From positions 16,591 to 80,590 of the forward strand of contig NZ_SLVJ01000008.1 in the NCBI RefSeq assembly GCF_004345325.1: a stretch of 64,000 bases of DNA, given 5' to 3'. The notes beneath the pieces were generated by a model, which did no database searches, was not told where the DNA came from, and was given only the letters and a program-made list of their open reading frames with translations. Source of the DNA: Acinetobacter calcoaceticus. GTDB lineage: Bacteria; Pseudomonadota; Gammaproteobacteria; Pseudomonadales; Moraxellaceae. Made by a program: the position numbers and the translations under genes. Positions 54,821-64,000 of the stretch are shown here, piece after piece; position 1 is the stretch's first letter; every line of letters starts with the position of its first letter.

Positions 54821-55528
54821 TTACACCCATCTCGCCTGCAACAACTCACTAACACGCACTCCAGTCAGCATGATGGCGTGCTGCGTTTGCGCATCGCTCG
54901 GATAGGCTCTTACTTTGACCAAGAATTGAGGCATTTCCTGTACTGACAGAGAAGAAAGGTTCTGTACCTTTTTAGATTTAAGTGCATAGACCAAATCTGC
55001 TGCTGGATTATCAAGCCGATACCCATGGGCTATCGTATATTTCATCACCATGCCGCAGCGTGACAAAGTCCGCTTGGCAATCTCAAGAGATCCACGCGCT
55101 TCAATCTTTTTAATATTTTGCAGAATTTCTGTTGCAACAACTTGATCAATACGCATAGCACCCAAAGTTAGATTCAACTCATCCAAGGAAGCCCGCACAT
55201 TGGCTATATGCTTTGTTGACCATGTTTCTCTTTGATTGTCGAACCAATCTTCAGCAACGTCTCTAAACAATGGTTGTAATTCTTGAATTACATCCAATTT
55301 AGTCATTCTGATTTTAAGCTCGTAGGCTAACTCACGTGCTTTCTTCAGTCCAATCTCTGGATACTTTCCAATTGACTCTGATCGGCGCTGCCCTTGAGCT
55401 GTAAATCGAAGGTTCCAGTATTTTTTGCCATTTGTGTTGATCTGCAAAGATAAGCCATTCGCATCCGATAAACGGTACGGCTTATCTTGAGGTTGCGCTT
55501 TTTTACATTCTATATCAGTAAGTGCCAT
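54821..55528 (-). pseudogene. int: Truncated tyrosine integrase (DUF4102-type N-terminus) at ssrA
   Basis: A 235-residue product against about 400 for this family. The N-terminal arm-binding domain MALTDIECKKAQPQDKPYRL, with LSLQINTNGKKYWNLRF and SIGKYPEIGLKKARELAYEL, and the core-binding domain (about 85-170) are intact. The catalytic domain is cut off just after HAIMLTGVRVSELLQARW, which keeps the first catalytic Arg region, and is replaced by unrelated sequence. The other catalytic His/Arg and the Tyr are missing, so recombinase activity is lost. ATG 55528 follows GGAGAT. The gene begins 174 bp from the ssrA 3' end. Confidence 0.85.
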
Positions 55529-55602
55529 TTAAATTATCTCCGTACCCAATACCCATTTCGTGGGTCAAATTGTCCCAATTTTTACCCAGAGAAGCAAAAA
55601 TG

Positions 55603-55622
55603 AGGTCAGATCAGGTCGGATC
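55603..55622. repeat. Tandem 10-bp repeat beside the integrase gene
   Basis: AGGTCAGATC and AGGTCGGATC lie directly next to each other, between the integrase start and the tmRNA terminator. Tandem short repeats here could be integrase arm sites; this is inference only. Confidence 0.3.
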
Positions 55623-55634
55623 AACAAGGCAATA

Positions 55635-55667
55635 AAAAAGCCCTAAATCATTAAGACTTAAGGCTTT
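55635..55667 (-). terminator. tmRNA terminator
   Basis: On the minus strand AAAGCCTTAA pairs imperfectly with TTTAGGGCTTT, followed by a T-run (TTTTTTATT, 55632-55640). It is placed 35 bases after the tmRNA 3' end. Confidence 0.7.
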
Positions 55668-55701
55668 ATTACATTCAGTCGTATTGCACTGAATTAGAAT
55701 T

Positions 55702-56061
55702 TGGTGGAGATGGCGGGAGTTGAACCCGCGTCCGCCAACACTACACTCGAGAATACTACATGCTTAGATATCGTCAATTATTTTAACCCTTTGTGACCCG
55801 ACGAACAGGGTACAAAGCGCGATCCTCTTAGTTTGGTATAAAGCCCCAAGGCTTGACTTTACACGGACTTGTGTGCGTGCGCTTCAGTCGGATTCACTAA
55901 CCACAAGTATTCAGTGAGTCGGACAAGCTGCCCTTAGGCAGCTAGAGCGTAAGATTCGTCGTTTGCGACTAAAAAAATGCAAATTTGATTTACGAGAGGA
56001 AATGCGCTCTCGGCATGCATCTATAAGCTTCATCATCAGCGTCGAAGCCAAAAACATCCCC
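55702..56061 (-). ncRNA. ssrA: Transfer-messenger RNA (tmRNA), with tag ANDESYALAA
   Basis: A 360-nt RNA that rescues stalled ribosomes. The 5' end GGGGATG (56061) and the 3' end, with a T-arm-like GGTTCAACTCCC and terminal CCACCA-type sequence ending at 55702, form the tRNA-like part. The tag frame runs 55966 to 55934 and encodes A-N-D-E-S-Y-A-L-A-A then TAA, preceded by AGTC. The end that resembles tRNA faces the truncated integrase, the usual attachment site for islands. I found no second copy of the 3' end in the window, so the other island border is not located. Confidence 0.95.
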
Positions 56062-56192
56062 AATAGGTACTCGGCTATACTAACAGATTTGTAGAATAAT
56101 ACGATAGTTTTTCACCAACAATCCTGGAATAGATTCGATTCGGCGGTTAAATGCGCTAATATCTCTGTTTTCTCACTGCCCAATAACAAGAT

Positions 56193-57683
56193 ATGAGCTA
56201 TTTACTTGCACTTGATCAAGGAACCACCTCGAGTAGAGCGATCATTTTTGATGAACATGGAAAGGTTCACGCTACAGCTCAAAGAGAAATTCACATTCGC
56301 ACCCCACATTCAGGCTGGGTGGAACAAGATGCCCAAGAAATATGGACCACGCAAATCGCAGTGGTGCAACAAGCCATGGCATCGGCACGCATACTCGCCA
56401 AAGATATCCGTGCCATCGGCTTAACCAACCAACGTGAAACCACCGTGGTTTGGGACAAACGTAATGGTCGTCCGCTCGCCCCTGCTATCGTGTGGCAAGA
56501 TCGGCGTGCCACGCAATGGTGTAACCAACTGCTCGAACAACAGCATCAACAACTGATCCATAAAAAAACCGGATTGCGTATAGATCCGTATTTTAGTGCT
56601 GGGAAATTGGTCTGGTTACTTGAGCATGTCGAAGGGTTAAGTGCGCTGGCACAGCAAGGTCATGTGGCCTTTGGCACCATTGACAGTTGGTTGATCTGGA
56701 ACCTCACCCAAGGTTCACAACATGTGATTGAGATGAGTAATGCCTCTAGAACCATGTTAATGAACTTAGAGACCCAAACTTGGGATGAACAGCTCTTGGA
56801 TCTGTTTCAGATCCCCGCCTCAGTCTTACCGCAAATCATTGCCTCAGATGCCTATATTGCAGATACTGCGACAGGTCTACTCGGTGCAACCATTCCAATC
56901 ACTGGCATCTTAGGGGATCAGCAAGCTGCACTCTTTGGTCAATCATGTTTTGAAGCAGGCACCGCCAAAAACACTTATGGTACGGGCTGCTTTATGTTGT
57001 TTAACACTGGCGATCAGATCCAATATAGTCAGAACCAATTACTCACCACCTTGGCTTGGCAGTGTAAGCAACAGCAACGCTATGCGCTCGAAGGCAGTGT
57101 GTTTATGGCAGGTGCCATTGTGCAGTGGCTCAGAGATGGTCTCGGGATTATTAAAGACAGTGCCGAAGTAGAAAAACTCGCTTGCCAAGTCCCAAATACT
57201 GACGGTGTGGTTTTAGTGCCTGCCTTTACTGGTTTAGGCGCACCGCACTGGGACAGTGAAGCGCGAGCCTTGCTCTGTGGCATGTCACGCGGCACCAACA
57301 AGGCCCATATAGCCCGGGCAGCACTCGAATCGATTGCCTTTCAAGTTTCTGATGTGCTCACAGCGATGCAGTCTGACATTAGCAGCCCACTCAAAGAATT
57401 AAGAGTCGATGGGGGTGCCAGTCAAAACGCGATGTTAATGCAATTCCAAGCAGATTTGCTCAATGTTCCTGTGCTTAGACCTAAACTATTAGAGTCGACC
57501 GCTTGGGGTGCAGCGGCGATGGCCGGCCTACGGGTTGGGGTATTTTCAAATCAGGATGAGATCAGTCAATCTTGGCAACTTGATCGCGCCTTTGAACCCA
57601 ATATGAGTGAAGACCAACGCCAAACACGTCTCAGCGAATGGTCTTCAGCCCTCTGTCGTGCCCGATCTGAACCTCAAAACTAA
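56193..57683 (+). CDS. glpK: Glycerol kinase
   Basis: A 496-residue FGGY-family kinase that phosphorylates glycerol to glycerol 3-phosphate. It begins MSYLLALDQGTTSSRAIIFD (phosphate-binding loop), with TNQRETTVVWDKRNGRP (about 80-95), GILGDQQAALFGQ (about 240) and VDGGASQNAMLMQFQADLL (about 405). Length is that of the family. It begins 131 bp after the divergent ssrA and stands alone here; glpF and glpD are not adjacent. Confidence 0.97.
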   Translation: MSYLLALDQGTTSSRAIIFDEHGKVHATAQREIHIRTPHSGWVEQDAQEIWTTQIAVVQQAMASARILAKDIRAIGLTNQRETTVVWDKRNGRPLAPAIVWQDRRATQWCNQLLEQQHQQLIHKKTGLRIDPYFSAGKLVWLLEHVEGLSALAQQGHVAFGTIDSWLIWNLTQGSQHVIEMSNASRTMLMNLETQTWDEQLLDLFQIPASVLPQIIASDAYIADTATGLLGATIPITGILGDQQAALFGQSCFEAGTAKNTYGTGCFMLFNTGDQIQYSQNQLLTTLAWQCKQQQRYALEGSVFMAGAIVQWLRDGLGIIKDSAEVEKLACQVPNTDGVVLVPAFTGLGAPHWDSEARALLCGMSRGTNKAHIARAALESIAFQVSDVLTAMQSDISSPLKELRVDGGASQNAMLMQFQADLLNVPVLRPKLLESTAWGAAAMAGLRVGVFSNQDEISQSWQLDRAFEPNMSEDQRQTRLSEWSSALCRARSEPQN

Positions 57684-57733
57684 GCACCAAATGTCTCAGT
57701 GCTAGATCAGTGAGCTAAAACAGAACGCTTAAA

Positions 57734-59260
57734 TTAATGCATCTGGTCGAGTCCAAGCGATCTTTTTGAACGTGGGCTCAACCAGATCATCATCGCTGCA
57801 ATAATAAAAATCAGCGCAAAACTCATAAAGACATGATTGACTGACAAGGTGAGCGCTTCTTTATCCACAATACTTGAGATGATGCCCAAAGCAGTTTCAG
57901 CGTCTAAGCCACTGGCAATTAATTTTTGTTGGCTATCAGCGACATTCATCGTTGTGACCATTTCACTACGCGAGACTTTGGCAAAGTCATCCCATAAGGT
58001 GACCGCAAGCGAGGCACCGATTGCCCCGGCCATGGTTCTTAAAAAATTCATCAAGCCTGCAGCAGAGGCAAACTCATCCAGATCAACCGCGCTTAAAGCC
58101 AAATTGGTCAAGGGAATAAAGAAAAATGGCACAGCGAAACCCTGTAGGATTTGTGGCCAAGCCAAGGCCATAAAGTCAGCATTGCTGGTCCAAAATGCTC
58201 GCATCAACGTCACTCCAGCCAACATCACCAATCCAAAGCAGGCCAACGCACGTTGATCGTATTTGGTGGTTAATTTGGCCACGATCGGTGACATGGTCAG
58301 ACTGCCAAAGCCCATGGTTGCGGTTAGGTACCCCGCCCAGGTCGCGGTATAGCCCAAATTGATCTGTAACCATTGCGGTATCAATACGATGCTGCCAAAA
58401 AAAGCCCCAAAGGCCAGCGCCAGACACAGCGTGGCGACTGTAAAGCCACGATGCCGAAAGATTTTGATATTGACCACTGGATGCTGTTCCGTACTTTCCC
58501 AGATGACAAACAACACAAATCCAATCACAGCAACAATCGCTAAAATGATGATTAAATTACTATTAAACCAATCATGGTCATGACCCAGATCCAGAATCAG
58601 TTGTAAGGACGCGATCCAGATAATCAACAATCCCAGTCCAATGCTGTCGATTTTTACACGACTAATGCTCGTTTCAGCAGATTTGAGTAAGCGCAACGCT
58701 GCAACAGCACAGACGATACCAACCGGAATATTGATAAAGAATATCCAATGCCAAGATAAATTGTCGCTTATGACCCCGCCTAAGATCGGGCCCAAGATCG
58801 GCCCCACCACGGTGGTCATGGCCCAAATGCCCATGGCTTGAGCATGTTTTTCTGGTGGAAAGATCCGCATCATCAAGGTTTGGCTCAATGGCATGATCGG
58901 CCCACCAAATAAACCCTGCCCGATTCGGCAGATGACCAACATGGCTAGACTATTGGATAAACCACACAAGATTGAAAATACCGTGAATCCAATCAAGCAA
59001 GCACTAAATACCCGTACTGGACCAAAGCGTGCCGCCAACCAACCCGTCAGTGGTACACAGATCGCTTCAGCAACAGCATAGGAGGTAATCACCCAAGTCC
59101 CTTGCGAACTAGATACGGCCAAACTCCCGGTAATATGCGGCACTGAAACATTGGCGATGGTCATATCCAAGACCACCATGAAGTTTGCCAAGGCCAGTAC
59201 AAATGCGGCTAAAAATAGTTTCGTCCCTTTAAACTCGTTATAGATCGCTAGATTATTCAT
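57734..59260 (-). CDS. EmrB-type DHA2 multidrug efflux transporter
   Basis: A 508-residue, fourteen-helix major facilitator protein. It shows the DHA2 signature LDMTIANVSVPHI at helix 1, SSSQGTWVITSYAVAEAIC, and GPILGGVISDNLSWHWIFFI (motif C). It partners the membrane-fusion protein encoded just upstream, with an outer-membrane TolC-type protein supplied elsewhere. ATG 59260 lies 6 bases after the TAA of the emrA-like gene; a TTG at 59266 is less likely. Confidence 0.92.
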   Translation of the reverse strand: MNNLAIYNEFKGTKLFLAAFVLALANFMVVLDMTIANVSVPHITGSLAVSSSQGTWVITSYAVAEAICVPLTGWLAARFGPVRVFSACLIGFTVFSILCGLSNSLAMLVICRIGQGLFGGPIMPLSQTLMMRIFPPEKHAQAMGIWAMTTVVGPILGPILGGVISDNLSWHWIFFINIPVGIVCAVAALRLLKSAETSISRVKIDSIGLGLLIIWIASLQLILDLGHDHDWFNSNLIIILAIVAVIGFVLFVIWESTEQHPVVNIKIFRHRGFTVATLCLALAFGAFFGSIVLIPQWLQINLGYTATWAGYLTATMGFGSLTMSPIVAKLTTKYDQRALACFGLVMLAGVTLMRAFWTSNADFMALAWPQILQGFAVPFFFIPLTNLALSAVDLDEFASAAGLMNFLRTMAGAIGASLAVTLWDDFAKVSRSEMVTTMNVADSQQKLIASGLDAETALGIISSIVDKEALTLSVNHVFMSFALIFIIAAMMIWLSPRSKRSLGLDQMH

Positions 59261-59266
59261 AAGCAA

Positions 59267-60433
59267 TTACTTCGAATTCAAGTCGATCGTAACATCCATC
59301 GATAAACCGACCCTTAATGGGTGCGTGGCCAATTGCTTGGGATCAAGTTTGATCCGTACAGGTAAACGTTGTACCACTTTGATCCAGTTTCCAGTCGCAT
59401 TCTGGGCAGGGATCAGGGCAAATGCCGCCCCTGTTCCACCTGAAAAACCCACCACCGTACCGCGATATTCAACGTTGTTACCATACAGATCCGAGGTTAA
59501 TGTCGCAGTTTGCCCGACACGCACCTCTTCAAGTTGGCTCTCTTTAAAGTTCGCATCCACATAGAGTTGTGAGATCGGCACGATGACCATCATCGAGGCA
59601 CCTGGAGACACCCGTTGCCCCACCTGAATGCTTCGCCGAGCCACCACACCATCAAATGGTGCACGTATTTCAGTACGTTGCAGATCCAATTGTGCCTGTT
59701 CGACTCGCGCCTGTGCCACCAGCACATCTGGGGTATTGGATTGACTGGTACCTTTGATCATGGCTTCATTGGCAGCAAGATTACTCTTGGCTGCACTACG
59801 CTTGGACTCCGCTTGTGCCAAGACTGCCTTTGCAACATCTAAATTGGCTTTTGCCGTTTGAAAAGCACTTTGCGCTGTGGCTAATTCTTCTTTGGAAATG
59901 GCACCCGATGCATCCAAAGTCATACGACGATTTAACTCTTGCTGTATACGACTGACATTGACTTCGGCCTGTGCCACTTGGGCTTTGGCACTATTGATGT
60001 CATCGCTACTGACCAAGATTTGCGAATTTAAAGCACTACTATTGGCCGAACTTTGGGTATAGAGGCGTTGCGCTTTGCCCAGTTCAGCCACCGCTTGGGC
60101 CAATGCAATCTTGGCATCTTGCGGATCGATCTGAACCAAGAGCTGACCTTTTTTCACTTGCTGGGTATCACTCACCTGTACTGCAGCCACTTGACCCGTC
60201 ACCATCGAGGTAATTTCTGCAGTTTCAGCACCGACATAGGCATTGTCGGTATTGACTGATCCACTGAAAATCAGGGACCAAATCAGATACAGCACAGCAA
60301 TGGTGGCGATGATTAAGCCCACGATACTGAGCCATTTTTTACGTTTGATTTGCAGTGTTGAGAGTTGATCTGGCTGATCATTTGGATAATCTGATCGATT
60401 GTCTGCGGCATGATTGTTTGGGGCATCTGACAT
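59267..60433 (-). CDS. EmrA-type HlyD-family membrane-fusion protein
   Basis: A 388-residue periplasmic adaptor. It has a cytosolic N-terminus, one helix (about 34-54; LSIVGLIIATIAVLYLIWSL), a biotinyl-lipoyl-like half motif (VNTDNAYVGAETAEITSMVT), long coiled-coil hairpins (about 110-220) and the second half TEIRAPFDGVVARRSIQVGQ. These order as in EmrA. It joins the DHA2 transporter to the outer-membrane channel to expel toxic compounds. Start ATG 60433; the DHA2 gene follows immediately. No regulator gene is adjacent. Confidence 0.92.
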   Translation of the reverse strand: MSDAPNNHAADNRSDYPNDQPDQLSTLQIKRKKWLSIVGLIIATIAVLYLIWSLIFSGSVNTDNAYVGAETAEITSMVTGQVAAVQVSDTQQVKKGQLLVQIDPQDAKIALAQAVAELGKAQRLYTQSSANSSALNSQILVSSDDINSAKAQVAQAEVNVSRIQQELNRRMTLDASGAISKEELATAQSAFQTAKANLDVAKAVLAQAESKRSAAKSNLAANEAMIKGTSQSNTPDVLVAQARVEQAQLDLQRTEIRAPFDGVVARRSIQVGQRVSPGASMMVIVPISQLYVDANFKESQLEEVRVGQTATLTSDLYGNNVEYRGTVVGFSGGTGAAFALIPAQNATGNWIKVVQRLPVRIKLDPKQLATHPLRVGLSMDVTIDLNSK

Positions 60434-60763
60434 CGCATCTTCCTATTTTTATTTTTGATTCAAATCCATGCACAGGCAGATGTTCAAAGTCGCACATCCC
60501 TGCATACTGCAAGGGATAAAGTGAGGTGTACTTTGATTGTTGTACATCTAGGTGCTTGAATCATTATTATTAAAATCGAGCGAATTAATTCTACAGCCAA
60601 AAATCAGCATACGAGAATAAAATTGTTAATTATTGGTTATTGTTAAAATTATCAACATGAATAACAAGTTAGTTGAAATAAGACAAAACCCAGTGACATA
60701 AGTAAAATGAGTTTTGTCTACACTTGTTGCTTCAACGATCAAGTCTTAAATCAGCGCTTAAAC
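60434..60763. other. Intergenic region upstream of emrA-like gene
   Basis: A 330-bp AT-rich gap between two minus-strand genes. It should hold the emrA promoter. The stretch about 60625-60665 has short dyads (TTGTTAATTATT; AAATTATCAAC) but nothing I can assign. Confidence 0.4.
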
Positions 60764-61261
60764 TTAGTAAGCATAGGAGGCTATCGCCGTCGCGATGGCT
60801 TTGCCTTCATCATTGACCATGGTCATACGCATGGTACAACCCTTGCGGCCTAAGCGCAGCGTCTCTGCCTTGGCGATAAAATGCTGCCCACGCCCAGGGG
60901 ATAAATAGTCCACGCGCATATCCACAGTCGCCAATCTTGAAACTTTCTTTAACGTCTCAGGGATCGCCTCAGGTTCAGCCCGTTGGTACAGTTCAGCCAT
61001 CGCCACTATGCCACCGATACTGTCTAGTAAGGTCGCTGCCACACCACCATGTAAAATTTGAAATGCCACATTCCCGATCAGACACGGTTGCATTTCAATA
61101 TAACCTTCGATTTCGCCATTCACGACACGCATTAGCATCGTATTATGAGCAAAGTAGGGAGAGGTATTAAATGCTTGGGTCAATTGGTTGAGCACCACAT
61201 CTAAATTGGCCTTAGCGCCAAGGTGCAAATTGCCCGTCCATTTCTTTTGCGATTCGCTCAT
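60764..61261 (-). CDS. Hotdog-fold thioesterase (PaaI/YiiD-like)
   Basis: A 165-residue acyl-CoA thioesterase-like protein. It shows the hotdog core FQILHGGVAATLLDSIGGIV (about 68-87), with HGG as the active-site turn, followed by TVDMRVDYLSPGRGQHFIAK. The substrate acyl group cannot be read from the sequence. It is divergent from hemB with a 108-bp gap, a common neighbour arrangement but not a functional link. Start ATG 61261. Confidence 0.85.
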   Translation of the reverse strand: MSESQKKWTGNLHLGAKANLDVVLNQLTQAFNTSPYFAHNTMLMRVVNGEIEGYIEMQPCLIGNVAFQILHGGVAATLLDSIGGIVAMAELYQRAEPEAIPETLKKVSRLATVDMRVDYLSPGRGQHFIAKAETLRLGRKGCTMRMTMVNDEGKAIATAIASYAY

Positions 61262-61324
61262 AAAATACTCAAATTAGCTAAACAGTGAAAAAACAATGGG
61301 CTTTTTCACAAATAATTGATTTAG

Positions 61325-62383
<1,059 letters not shown>

Positions 62384-62404
62384 TCCCTGATGAACGAATA
62401 GATT

Positions 62405-62426
62405 TCGCGCGGTTGTATACGCGCGA
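62405..62426 (+). terminator. Hairpin after hemB
   Basis: A 7-bp GC-rich stem, TCGCGCG and CGCGCGA, with an 8-base loop. The T-run after it is weak (TATCTAATT), so termination is probable but not certain. Confidence 0.5.
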
Positions 62427-62566
62427 TATCTAATTCACCCACCTTTCTCGATTACACTCAACGATGGGCCCTGCATACGCTCATTCTTTGATGAGTCGCT
62501 TTCTCTTTCAGTGCCCAAGCTTATTGATTTAACTCCATCTCCTCCAGATTTAAGAGTACGCGCATC

Positions 62567-63688
62567 ATGCAGATCGCCGTGATTGGAGCAGGCGTCAGTG
62601 GTTTATTGTCTGCTTTAGAACTTGTAGAACAGGGCTGTACTGTCAGCATTTTTGATCAACAACAAGCAGGTCAAGCCGCTTCTTGGGCGGGTGGCGGCAT
62701 ACTCTCTCCGATGTATCCTTGGCGCTATGCCCCCGCAGTCAATCAACTGGCGCAATTCGGCAAAGCCTATTATCAGCAATGGAATCAACAACTACTGCCG
62801 CACACAGCCATTGATTTTCAGATTCATGACACGGGTATGTTGATTTTTGATCAAGATGATTTTGAGCTGGGTCTGAACTATAAACAGCAACATGCTGAGC
62901 CAATGCAACATTGTGAATATGTGGCAAACACCCGCTTAAAACGGCTCAATCCTCGCCTATCGAGTGACTTTAATCAGGCCATACATTTTCCGCACTTGTC
63001 CAATATCCGCAATCCCCGCCTACTCAAGTCATTGATTGTCTATCTGCAACAGCACCCCAAAGTTACATTCCATTCGCATCAGCAGATCGTGAAGTTTTCC
63101 ATTCAAGGCGATCACGTAAATGCCATTCACACGACAGATGGACGGGCCTATCATGCTGATCAATTTGTGATGGCAACAGGCGCTTGGTCTGCGCAATGGC
63201 AACAACAATTACAACTTGAGATTCCTGTAGCACCCGTACAGGGTCAGATGTTGTTATTTAAAACGCCAAAAAATTGGCTGCCGACTATGTGTATGAATCA
63301 AGTGATGTATCTGATTCCGCGTAGAGATGGGCATGTGGTCTGTGGCTCGAGTGTGCGTGAATGCGGATTTAATACCACGCCAGATCAAAAAGTGAGTGCT
63401 GATATTTTAAAAGCCAGTTTGAAAATGGTTCCAGAGTTGGCACAATTTCCGATAGTACAACAATGGGCGGGGCTCAGACCCAGTTCACCAGATGGCATCC
63501 CCTATATTGGAAAAATGCCTGATTTAAAAAATCTTTGGGCGAACTTTGGCCATTATCGTAATGGCTTGTGTATGGGCCCTGCTTCAGCACGACTGCTTAG
63601 ACAGTTGATGTTGCAGCAACAGACCCTAGTCGACCCAAGCCCTTATACCACCTTGCGCTTAAAGCCAAATATTGCGACGGTGAGTTAG
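62567..63688 (+). CDS. thiO: Glycine oxidase ThiO-like FAD-dependent oxidoreductase
   Basis: A 373-residue flavoprotein of the DAO family. The N-terminal FAD motif is MQIAVIGAGVSGLLSALELV, followed by GQAASWAGGGILSPMYPWRY, which is the ThiO signature. The C-terminal substrate/FAD region reads AGLRPSSPDGIPYIG and NFGHYRNGLCMGPASARLL. ThiO oxidises glycine to iminoglycine for the thiazole part of thiamine. No other thi gene is adjacent, so related amino-acid oxidases remain possible. Start ATG 62567. Confidence 0.88.
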   Translation: MQIAVIGAGVSGLLSALELVEQGCTVSIFDQQQAGQAASWAGGGILSPMYPWRYAPAVNQLAQFGKAYYQQWNQQLLPHTAIDFQIHDTGMLIFDQDDFELGLNYKQQHAEPMQHCEYVANTRLKRLNPRLSSDFNQAIHFPHLSNIRNPRLLKSLIVYLQQHPKVTFHSHQQIVKFSIQGDHVNAIHTTDGRAYHADQFVMATGAWSAQWQQQLQLEIPVAPVQGQMLLFKTPKNWLPTMCMNQVMYLIPRRDGHVVCGSSVRECGFNTTPDQKVSADILKASLKMVPELAQFPIVQQWAGLRPSSPDGIPYIGKMPDLKNLWANFGHYRNGLCMGPASARLLRQLMLQQQTLVDPSPYTTLRLKPNIATVS

Positions 63689-63757
63689 GGTTGGATGGCT
63701 TTGGGGTATAAATCATGGCTAATATCAATATTATTTTAGCCCGTTAAACTAAATTCA

Positions 63758-64000
63758 CTATTTTGAAGTCCCAAATTTCTCCTGATATTGTTTTCTTATA
63801 CCAATACAATACTTTCCATAGATAATGTCATCCTTTTCCATACCATCACATAGCTCATACTCCTGCCGTAGACTTACATCCGCAGGAATATCTTGAGTAA
63901 GCATTACAAAGAAATTAAGCCCATCAATGATTTCTGGTTGATTAAAACTGGTGGTTATATTGACATCAAATAACTGACCCTTTTGGCCACTTTTGCATTC
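63758..64000 (-). CDS. Partial hypothetical protein (5' end beyond the right edge)
   Basis: An open frame runs from the window edge to TAG at 63758-63760, 80 residues of the C-terminus: ECKSGQKGQLFDVNITTSFN, then NFFVMLTQDIPADVSL and DDIIYGKYCIGIRKQYQEKF. Codon pattern and lack of stops suggest a real gene. I do not recognise the family. It is convergent with thiO. Confidence 0.6.
   Translation of the reverse strand, partial: ECKSGQKGQLFDVNITTSFNQPEIIDGLNFFVMLTQDIPADVSLRQEYELCDGMEKDDIIYGKYCIGIRKQYQEKFGTSK

Noticed and set aside
31162..55528. A clear second attachment site matching the ssrA 3' end
   Set aside because: I looked for another copy of the GGTGGAGATGGCGGGA sequence and found none in the window.

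Overview
The window looks like an Acinetobacter chromosome. The best evidence is a divergent pair matching UmuDAb and DdrR, a DNA-damage regulator pair characteristic of that genus, with a 21-bp palindromic operator between them. A moderately low GC content, the tmRNA tag ANDESYALAA and the general gene content agree. I cannot name a species. All calls come from reading the sequence; no database search was run.

Layout. (1) 1-5970: nitrate/nitrite assimilation. nirB (its 3' end runs off the left edge) lies behind a NarK/NasA-type transporter gene broken by one in-frame TGA. The divergent genes nasT (ANTAR antiterminator) and nasS (cytosolic nitrate sensor) probably control it. (2) 6343-7513: umuDAb and ddrR. 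(3) 7632-14916: kynurenine catabolism (Lrp-type regulator, kynU, amino-acid permease, kynurenine formamidase, porin), followed by alanine racemase and a RidA protein. KynU releases L-alanine, so the last two may share its physiology. (4) 15056-21402: an aromatic-compound cluster (IclR regulator and VOC protein, divergent from a FAH-family gene, flavin hydroxylase, MFS transporter and OprD porin). The FAH gene has lost about 100 internal codons in frame.

(5) 21492-30931: accessory DNA. It holds an HTH protein, a PD-(D/E)XK nuclease-like protein, zinc-ribbon membrane proteins, a diverged segmental duplication of a small membrane-protein gene, an MFS pseudogene, a periplasmic amidohydrolase and a lipoprotein. 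(6) 31162-42201: eight minus-strand genes, close together, centred on a 1239-residue tubulin/FtsZ-like GTPase with a C-terminal GYF_2-like domain. Around it are a secreted and membrane-anchored VWA-like protein, a three-helix membrane protein, a zinc-ribbon/coiled-coil membrane protein, two lipoproteins, a secreted protein and a large cytosolic protein. The products would span cytoplasm, inner membrane, periplasm and outer membrane. This is the best candidate for a little-described system. (7) 42499-44203: gene fragments around a YddG-like exporter.

(8) 44303-55528: a mobile island at the 3' end of ssrA (tmRNA). It carries a two-gene defence locus that I read as Druantia type III (druH, druE), an AlpA-like regulator and a truncated tyrosine integrase fused to foreign debris. 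The island probably can no longer excise by itself. (9) 55702-64000: core genes: ssrA, glpK, an EmrAB-type efflux pair, a thioesterase, hemB, thiO and a partial gene at the right edge. No rRNA, tRNA, intact insertion sequence or CRISPR array was seen.
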